From: Ktedonobacteraceae bacterium
Lineage (GTDB): Bacteria; Chloroflexota; Ktedonobacteria; Ktedonobacterales; Ktedonobacteraceae
NCBI GenBank assembly: GCA_017354095.1
Contig: JAFMRP010000080.1
Span: forward strand, 1-10,512
DNA length: 10,512 nt
Direction: 5' to 3'
The position numbers and the translations under genes were made by a program. Positions 6,191 to 10,512 of the stretch are shown here, in pieces. Every line of letters begins with the position of its first letter. Position 1 is the stretch's first letter. Under the pieces are notes generated by a model. The model was not told the origin of the DNA, did no database searches, and saw only the letters and a program-made list of their open reading frames with translations.

Positions 6191-7125
6191 TGAAATTGGC
6201 AACGCTCATTACTGGTGATGGCATAATGCGTGCCGGGGTGGTGCTTGGCCAGCAGGCCGTCGTACTTGGCTACCCTTCCCTGCTCGCGCTGCTGCGCGAT
6301 CAAGAAGGCCTCGAACGCGTGCGCCTCGCATGGCAGGAACAACAGGGCCGGGAGGATCAGCTTGTGCCTGCCTGGGGCGAACAGGCCCGCCTCCACGCGC
6401 TTGGCGATCTGACGCTGCTGGCCCCCATTCCCGAACCACCCACTATGCGCGATTTCTATGCCTTCGAGCAGCATGTGGCGGCGGCCCGCGCGAAGCGTGG
6501 TCTGCAGATGATTCCCGAGTGGTATCAAATCCCCACCTTCTACTTTACCAATACCAGCGAGATCTATGGACCCTCTGCCCCCATCCCTTACCCGCTGGGC
6601 AGCGAGGAACTTGATATCGAATTAGAGATCGCCTGCGTGATTGGTAAAGAGGGTAAGAATATCCCTGTTGAGCAGGCCAGCGACTATATCGCCGGCTACA
6701 CAATCATGAATGACTGGAGCGCGCGCGACTTTCAGCGTCAGGATATGAAGCTCAATCTGGGACCGGGTAAGGGCAAGGATTTCGCTACATCACTGGGTCC
6801 CTGGCTGGCTACCCCCGATGAACTGGCGCCCTATCGCAGCGGCTCGGCTGCCACTGAGCGCTACGATATGCCTATGCTGGCGCGCATCAATGGCCGGGAG
6901 ATTTCGCGTGGCAATTTTAAAGATATCTACTACAGCTTCGCGCAGATGATCGCCTGGGCCTCGCGCAATGCGCGCCTCTGCGTCGGCGATGTGCTCGGCT
7001 CCGGCACGGTGGGCACCGGCTGTATCCTGGAACTCGGGACTGCGGTGCATCGCTGGCTGCAACCTGGCGACGTAGTTGAATTGGAGATAACAGGTATCGG
7101 GGTGTTACGCAACACAGTTGTGTAG
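6190..7125 (+). CDS. Fumarylacetoacetate hydrolase family protein, probable fumarylacetoacetase
   Basis: It probably cleaves fumarylacetoacetate to fumarate and acetoacetate, the last step of the homogentisate pathway. The FAH fold is shown by metal-ligand candidates D88 (MRDFYAFEQHV), E144 and E146 (LDIELEIACVIG) and D175 (MNDWSARD), by the likely catalytic H95, and by the oxyanion/phosphate-type loop GSGTVGTGC (270-278). At 311 residues it is shorter than the eukaryotic-type enzyme (about 420) and resembles the broad bacterial FAH family that also includes isomerases and decarboxylases of the homoprotocatechuate pathway. Its place between hpd and hmgA argues for fumarylacetoacetase or maleylacetoacetate hydrolase activity. 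The start at 6190 overlaps the hpd stop by one base, with AGGA about 8 nt upstream. I give no symbol because family membership is certain but substrate specificity is inferred from context. Confidence 0.9.
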   Translation: MKLATLITGDGIMRAGVVLGQQAVVLGYPSLLALLRDQEGLERVRLAWQEQQGREDQLVPAWGEQARLHALGDLTLLAPIPEPPTMRDFYAFEQHVAAARAKRGLQMIPEWYQIPTFYFTNTSEIYGPSAPIPYPLGSEELDIELEIACVIGKEGKNIPVEQASDYIAGYTIMNDWSARDFQRQDMKLNLGPGKGKDFATSLGPWLATPDELAPYRSGSAATERYDMPMLARINGREISRGNFKDIYYSFAQMIAWASRNARLCVGDVLGSGTVGTGCILELGTAVHRWLQPGDVVELEITGIGVLRNTVV

Positions 7126-7139
7126 AAGGAGAAACCGTC

Positions 7140-8303
7140 ATGCCCGCGTATCATCGCCTGGGAGAAATCCCTCCAAAGCGACATACACAGTTTCGCAAGC
7201 CGGATGGCTCGCTCTATGCCGAGGAGGTCTTCGGCACAGAAGGCTTCTCCGGCAACTATTCCATACTCTATCATGCCCATCCACCCACACGCGTCACAAA
7301 AGTAGAACGCTGCTCGTGTGTTCCCGGACCTCGCGAGTGCTGGAATGAAGGCGTGCAGCGCCACCACCATTTGAAAACGACTGCGTTGGAGCCAGGCGGC
7401 GATGCTGTGTTTGGCTGCCAGCCGCTGATGTTCAATAAAGATGTCATTCTCAGCATCGCCAAACCAACCTCCGATATGAACTACTTCTATCGCGATGGCG
7501 ACTCCGATCTGGTCTACTTCGTCCATGACGGCCATGGCGTGCTGGAGACGACCTTCGGTCTGCTGCCCTACCACGAAGGCGATTACATTGTGATCCCACG
7601 CGGCACGACGTTCTGCTTTACACACGACACCGCCAGTACTACCAATACCTTCCTGGTCATTGAAGCACGCGGAGCCATCGAGCCGCCGCGCCGCTATCTC
7701 AACAGCCAGGGCCAGTTCCTTGAGCACTCACCCTACTGCGAACGCGACATCCGCCGCCCTCAGGAACTGGTGACGCATACCGAGACTGGCGAGTTCGAGG
7801 TGCGCGTCAAAGTCGGCAGCATGGTGACCAGCTACTGGTACGATACCCATCCCTGTGATGTCGTCGGTTGGGACGGCTGTGAATATCCCTGGATCTTCAA
7901 TATTGCCGACTTCGAGCCGATCACCGGGCGCGTGCATCAGCCGCCGCCGGTCCATCAGACCTTCCAGGGTCCAAACTTTGTGGTCTGTTCGTTTTGCCCG
8001 CGCAAGTTGGATTATCATCCCCTCTCGATCCCTGTGCCCTACAACCACAGCAACATCGATAGCGATGAGATGATCTACTACGTTAACGGCAACTTCGGCA
8101 GCCGGCGTGGCATCGAACGCGCCTCCATTACGCTGCACCCGCGCGGCATCCCCCACGGACCGCAGCCCGGAGCGGTAGAAAAAAGCCTCGGCGTTGAGCG
8201 CACTGAGGAACTGGCCGTCATGGTTGATACCTTCTACCCTCTCGAACTGACAACCATCGCCCGCTCCGTAGACGATTCCGCCTACCCATTGAGCTGGCTT
8301 TAA
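7140..8303 (+). CDS. hmgA: Homogentisate 1,2-dioxygenase (short form)
   Basis: It opens the ring of homogentisate with O2 to give maleylacetoacetate, using Fe(II) in a cupin fold in the cytosol. Recognisable features are the start LGEIPPKRHTQFRKPDG, EVFGTEGFSG, and the C-terminal cupin motif at residues 301-317 with H303 and E310, followed by H339 in GIPHGPQPG. These three fit the iron ligands of the family. H266 or H272 is the likely catalytic-base region. Its 387 residues are clearly shorter than the usual 430-445 of proteobacterial and eukaryotic enzymes but typical of a divergent bacterial subgroup. The ATG at 7140 is preceded by AGAAGGAG (7124-7131), which overlaps the stop of the upstream gene, so it belongs to the same operon. 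A terminator-like hairpin follows at 8312-8370. Confidence 0.93.
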   Translation: MPAYHRLGEIPPKRHTQFRKPDGSLYAEEVFGTEGFSGNYSILYHAHPPTRVTKVERCSCVPGPRECWNEGVQRHHHLKTTALEPGGDAVFGCQPLMFNKDVILSIAKPTSDMNYFYRDGDSDLVYFVHDGHGVLETTFGLLPYHEGDYIVIPRGTTFCFTHDTASTTNTFLVIEARGAIEPPRRYLNSQGQFLEHSPYCERDIRRPQELVTHTETGEFEVRVKVGSMVTSYWYDTHPCDVVGWDGCEYPWIFNIADFEPITGRVHQPPPVHQTFQGPNFVVCSFCPRKLDYHPLSIPVPYNHSNIDSDEMIYYVNGNFGSRRGIERASITLHPRGIPHGPQPGAVEKSLGVERTEELAVMVDTFYPLELTTIARSVDDSAYPLSWL

Positions 8304-8311
8304 TCCAAGAG

Positions 8312-8370
8312 ATGCAAGGAGCGTCCGGCCCGTGCCAGGCCCCCGACGCTCCTCCCTCTCTCTCTTGCAT
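8312..8370 (+). terminator. Terminator-like hairpin after the hpd operon
   Basis: A 9-bp stem AGGAGCGTC (8317-8325) pairs with GACGCTCCT (8345-8353), with an inner GGCC/GGCC stem. ATGCAAG (8312-8318) can also pair with CTTGCAT (8364-8370) as an outer arm, in partial competition. It begins 8 nt past the hmgA stop. There is no clear T-run behind it, only pyrimidine-rich sequence, so the strength is uncertain. Confidence 0.45.
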
Positions 8371-8394
8371 ACCTTCCTGAATATTATGTATAAT
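8365..8394 (+). promoter_or_regulatory. Candidate promoter of the leuA-like gene
   Basis: TTGCAT (8365-8370), 18 bp, then a perfect TATAAT (8389-8394) in an AT-rich stretch. The predicted start near 8401 gives a leader of about 140 nt before the ATG at 8543. The -35 overlaps the right arm of the preceding hairpin. Confidence 0.42.
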
Positions 8395-8446
8395 TTTCCT
8401 GATTAAGTCGATCATCTAATCATGGAATAAAATACTGGTGCTCAAG

Positions 8447-8475
8447 TTGAAACAAAGGAGTTTCAAACAACTCCT
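8447..8475 (+). promoter_or_regulatory. Leader with two mutually exclusive hairpins upstream of the leuA-like gene
   Basis: TTGAAAC (8447-8453) pairs with GTTTCAA (8460-8466), leaving AAAGGA in the loop. Alternatively AGGAGTT (8456-8462) pairs with AACTCCT (8469-8475). The two 7-bp stems share bases 8456-8466, so only one can form at a time. This layout is seen in leaders that switch structure, but no T-box, riboswitch core or U-run was recognised. Confidence 0.3.
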
Positions 8476-8542
8476 CTCATCTGTCTGCTCTGCTGCGCGA
8501 AGAGGCGCGATGCAGGATGCATAACCAAAGGAGTATTCAAAG

Positions 8543-9721
8543 ATGGCAACGGAACCACGTATTATCAAGTTTTTTGAAACGACGCTTCGCGACGGCGAGC
8601 AAACACCCGGAGTCAACTACTTCCCCGAGGAAAAGCTGGCCATAGCCCGGGCACTGGCCGATATGGGCTTCGATACCCTCGACTGCGGCTTCGCCGTTTC
8701 CTCACCGGGGGAATTTGAATGCTTACGTCTTATCGCGCGGGAAGTGCGCAATGCCGAAATCTGCTCCATTGCCCGTACCCACATATCCGATATCGACCGG
8801 GCCTGGGAAGCCGTCAAGGACGCTGAACGCCCCGTAATCCATCCCTTTGTCGGCACCTCGCCCCTGCATCGCCAGGCCAAACTGGGCAAAACCCGCGCGG
8901 AAGTCCTGGAAATGGCGCGCACAGCGGTTGCCCATGGTCGCTCGCTGACAGAAAACGTTGATTTCGCCCTCGAAGACTCCACCCGTACCGAACACGACTT
9001 CATCCTGGAGGTGTGCGAGGCTGTGCTGAAAGAAGGCGTGCGCTTCATCGCTATCTGCGATACTGTCGGCTACGCCCTGCCCTGGGAGTTCGGCCAGCTG
9101 ATCGCCGATATCAAACGCGAGTTCCCCCAGGCCCGCATCTCCGCGCACTGCCATGACGACCTCGGCATGGCGGTCGCCAATGCGCTGCACGGGCTGATCA
9201 ATGGAGCCGAGCGAGTCGATACCAGCTTCAATGGCCTGGGCGAACGCGCCGGCAACGCGGCCACCGAAGAACTGGTCATGGCTGTCCGTACCCGTTCGGC
9301 GAACCTCGGCCTGGATGTACGCGTCGACTCAACGAAAATCGCCGCGACCAGTCGCCTGGTCGCCCGGCTATCGGGCATGCAGGTGCAGTGGACCAAGTCG
9401 ATCGTTGGCCAGAACGCCTTCTCGCATGGCGGCGGCATCCACCAGGATGGCGTGCTCAAGGACGCACGCACTTACGAAATCATGACACCCGAGTCTGTTG
9501 GTCTCTCCGCCGCAGACCGGCGCATGTACGTGGGCAAACTTTCGGGCCGCGCCGCCCTCGACGATCAGTTCCACAAACTGGGCTACACCCTGGAAAAAGA
9601 GCAGCTGAACCGCGCCTTCGAAATGGCCAAACTCCTGCTCGGCAAAAAGAAAACCCTGGAGGAAATGGACCTGCGCTACATCGCCGAAACCGCCGCCCAG
9701 CCTACATCACCCCTGCCATAA
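8543..9721 (+). CDS. 2-isopropylmalate synthase-like enzyme (DRE-TIM family) without regulatory domain
   Basis: This is a Claisen-condensation enzyme joining acetyl-CoA to a 2-oxo acid; 2-oxoisovalerate (leucine synthesis) is the default guess. The catalytic barrel is complete: TLRDGEQ (R16, D17, Q20), E144 in FALEDSTRTE, the metal ligands H202 and H204 (AHCHDD), GLGERAGNA (N238), and HGGGIHQDGVLK (H300). The protein stops at 392 residues, so the C-terminal leucine-sensing domain of typical LeuA (about 510 residues or more) is absent. Some positions are unusual: the strand usually reading E-[AV]-G-F-P is DCGFAV, and the usual HE-x-G-IHQDG is HGGGIHQDG. Homocitrate-, citramalate- or other 2-alkylmalate-synthase activity is therefore possible. 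The ATG at 8543 has AAAGGAG 9 nt upstream. It is a single gene with its own promoter and leader; no leuB, leuC or leuD is adjacent. Confidence 0.82.
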   Translation: MATEPRIIKFFETTLRDGEQTPGVNYFPEEKLAIARALADMGFDTLDCGFAVSSPGEFECLRLIAREVRNAEICSIARTHISDIDRAWEAVKDAERPVIHPFVGTSPLHRQAKLGKTRAEVLEMARTAVAHGRSLTENVDFALEDSTRTEHDFILEVCEAVLKEGVRFIAICDTVGYALPWEFGQLIADIKREFPQARISAHCHDDLGMAVANALHGLINGAERVDTSFNGLGERAGNAATEELVMAVRTRSANLGLDVRVDSTKIAATSRLVARLSGMQVQWTKSIVGQNAFSHGGGIHQDGVLKDARTYEIMTPESVGLSAADRRMYVGKLSGRAALDDQFHKLGYTLEKEQLNRAFEMAKLLLGKKKTLEEMDLRYIAETAAQPTSPLP

Positions 9722-9758
9722 ACAGCTCTGATGGCAAAGGCAGGATAATGCCTCTAAC

Positions 9759-9786
9759 TGTTCGCTGTCCCACAGTGCAGCGAACA
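9759..9786 (+). terminator. Hairpin downstream of the leuA-like gene
   Basis: A perfect 9-bp stem, TGTTCGCTG (9759-9767) with CAGCGAACA (9778-9786), 10-nt loop, 37 nt past the stop codon. A smaller hairpin AGGCA/TGCCT (9738-9742/9749-9753) precedes it. There is no T-run, so it may be a weak terminator or an RNA 3'-end stabiliser. Confidence 0.35.
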
Positions 9787-9807
9787 ACAAGTATGTAGGC
9801 CCTGCTC

Positions 9808-9862
9808 TTTCATGTGCGATGCTCCCCGGCCGCACAGCGGCCGGGGAGCATCGCACATGAAA
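9808..9862. repeat. 26-bp perfect inverted repeat with 3-nt spacer
   Basis: Arms 9808-9833 and 9837-9862 are exact reverse complements, separated only by ACA. The centre is GC-rich (CCCCGGCCGC / GCGGCCGGGG) and the outer ends are AT-rich. It would form a very stable hairpin or cruciform between the leuA-like gene and the PPOX gene. It could act as a terminator in either direction, though no T-run of note follows on the + strand, or be a mobile palindromic repeat. Confidence 0.85.
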
Positions 9863-9867
9863 ATTTA

Positions 9868-9887
9868 GCGAGCCGCCGCAGGCGGCG
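9868..9887. repeat. Second copy of the GC-rich 17-mer found at 4953
   Basis: GCGAGCCGCCGCAGGCG at 9868-9884 is identical to 4953-4969. Here the copy continues to give a perfect 6-bp stem GCCGCC/GGCGGC with loop GCA (9873-9887). As at the first locus, it follows a GC-rich hairpin and a short AT-rich spacer, so both loci appear to carry the same kind of composite element. Confidence 0.6.
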
Positions 9888-9953
9888 AGAAGTCAGGAAT
9901 TTCCTTTCTACTATACTGATACTAGGAACTCTGTAAGAAAGGATCTGATCGTT

Positions 9954-10367
9954 ATGATGTTGAATGATACCGTACGGCAAGCATTGACTGTGGGCCACCT
10001 CGCTCATCTGGTGACCCTGAACAAGGATGGCAGCCCTCAGGTCTCGATCGTCTGGGTGGGCCTGGATGGTGATGAAATTGTCTGTGCTCACTTCAATCTC
10101 TACCAAAAATTGAAGAACATTCAGCGCGATGCCCGGGTCGCGCTCTCAATGGAGACGGGCGGAAAAACGAATGGACTGGATAATTATCTCGTGATCAATG
10201 GTCGTGCCAGAATTACCGAGGGTGGTGCCCCCGAATTGCTGAACCGGCTGGCCCAGACCTATATCGCCCCAGGCACAACGTACGCTCCACCGGGAGCACC
10301 ACAGGGATACATTACCCGCATTACTGCTGAACGTATTCATGGCATTGGACCATGGAGTGAGGGATAG
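9954..10367 (+). CDS. PPOX-class oxidoreductase, probably F420-dependent (Rv1155-like)
   Basis: The 137-residue protein has the split-barrel FMN/F420-binding fold of the pyridoxamine-phosphate-oxidase-like family. The pattern HLVTLNKDGSPQVSIVWV (residues 18-35), then DGDEIV, KLKNIQRDARVALS (52-65), YLVINGRARITEGGA (78-92) and the closing ERIHGIGPW (126-134) is that of the Rv1155-type, F420-dependent PPOX subgroup. Such proteins reduce diverse substrates with reduced F420 or bind F420 or flavin; the natural substrate is unknown. It is a single-domain, soluble protein of the usual 130-150-residue length. The ATG at 9954 has AAAGGA about 10 nt upstream; the next codon is also ATG, a less well spaced alternative. 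A possible -10 TATACT lies at 9912-9917 without a good -35. The gene appears to be monocistronic. Family call is firm; cofactor is inferred. Confidence 0.88.
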   Translation: MMLNDTVRQALTVGHLAHLVTLNKDGSPQVSIVWVGLDGDEIVCAHFNLYQKLKNIQRDARVALSMETGGKTNGLDNYLVINGRARITEGGAPELLNRLAQTYIAPGTTYAPPGAPQGYITRITAERIHGIGPWSEG

Positions 10368-10388
10368 AGAACTGTTGGTATTTTTCTT

Positions 10389-10414
10389 GTGAGCCAGGTG
10401 AAAGCCTGGCTCGC
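10389..10414. terminator. Hairpin between convergent genes
   Basis: GAGCCAGG (10391-10398) pairs with CCTGGCTC (10405-10412) around a 6-nt loop, extendable outward by a T-G and a G-C pair. It lies between the stop codons of the PPOX gene and the - strand gene at the window edge, so it could end both transcripts. Neither side has a U-run directly behind the stem, so the call is tentative. Confidence 0.4.
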
Positions 10415-10416
10415 GT

Positions 10417-10512
10417 CTAATCGTTCAGCTTTGGCGAACCCCCGCGGATGATATTGAGGATCGTAGACACGTCACTGGCGACACTCTCGATAGCCACCTT
10501 GTGGTTTTTTGC
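10417..10512 (-). CDS. C-terminal end of an unidentified gene
   Basis: On the - strand a reading frame is open from the window edge to TAG at 10417-10419, giving 31 residues. The peptide includes HKVAIESVASDVSTILNII, which looks like an amphipathic helix, and ends GGSPKLND. It is placed tail-to-tail with the PPOX gene with a hairpin between. The fragment is too short to name a family. It could be a chance frame, but its composition looks like protein rather than shadow sequence. Confidence 0.42.
   Translation of the reverse strand, partial: AKNHKVAIESVASDVSTILNIIRGGSPKLND

Noticed and set aside
5324..6202. 292-codon open frame on the - strand opposite hpd
   Set aside because: It lies wholly antisense to a clearly functional hpd, has no recognisable motif or ribosome-binding site, and is explained by codon bias of the + strand gene.
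6930..7727. 265-codon open frame on the - strand across the FAH and hmgA genes
   Set aside because: It crosses two real genes in antisense and shows no family features; it is a shadow frame.
8438..8524. 28-codon GTG-started frame as a leucine leader peptide for the leuA-like gene
   Set aside because: It has only four Leu codons, no Leu run, no ribosome-binding site and no following terminator hairpin with a U-run, so classical attenuation is not supported.
8401..8542. T-box or known riboswitch before the leuA-like gene
   Set aside because: No T-box core sequence, specifier loop or terminator/antiterminator pair could be recognised; only short alternative hairpins are seen.
9808..9887. Insertion sequence end or complete mobile element
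   Set aside because: There is no transposase gene, no target-site duplication could be identified by eye, and the inverted repeat has no cargo between its arms; kept only as a palindromic repeat.

Overview
The window looks like a chromosomal segment of a moderately GC-rich, non-model bacterium, most likely a member of the Chloroflexota close to the Ktedonobacteria. This is inference. It rests on the eukaryotic-type Ser/Thr kinase fused to a WD40 propeller, the Gln/Pro/Tyr-rich Yip1-type membrane protein, a short-form homogentisate dioxygenase and an F420-type PPOX protein occurring together. No ribosomal RNA or other taxonomic marker is present. I see no tRNA, rRNA, CRISPR array, transposase, integrase or phage gene.

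Left part (1-4527): a 5'-truncated FAD-dependent monooxygenase-type gene on the + strand runs tail-to-tail, with a 17-bp overlap, into a 749-codon kinase gene on the - strand. Upstream of the kinase, also on the - strand, is a Yip1-like membrane protein with a low-complexity N-terminal repeat. A U-tailed hairpin and a good promoter lie between the last two, so they are probably separate transcription units for envelope signalling and membrane functions.

Centre (4528-8303): a 559-bp intergenic region holds divergent promoters, several hairpins and a GC-rich hairpin repeat. It leads into a three-gene tyrosine-catabolism operon in the order 4-hydroxyphenylpyruvate dioxygenase (hpd), fumarylacetoacetate-hydrolase family protein, homogentisate 1,2-dioxygenase (hmgA). 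The first two genes overlap by one base and the third follows after 14 bases. Together they would take 4-hydroxyphenylpyruvate to homogentisate, open its ring, and split the fumaryl- (or maleyl-)acetoacetate to acetoacetate plus fumarate (or maleate). No maleylacetoacetate isomerase gene is present.

Right part (8304-10512): a terminator-like hairpin and a promoter precede a leuA-family (2-isopropylmalate-synthase-like) gene that lacks the C-terminal regulatory domain. It has a 5' leader with two mutually exclusive hairpins. Next come a near-perfect long palindrome and a short copy of the GC-rich repeat, a PPOX-class (probably F420-dependent) oxidoreductase gene, and the last 31 codons of an unidentified - strand gene.

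Nothing here is a clearly new biological system. The best leads are the structured region between the Yip1-like gene and hpd (a possible small RNA or attenuated leader), the repeat family with GCA triloops, and the atypical LeuA-like enzyme with its leader. All promoter, terminator and RNA calls were made by eye.
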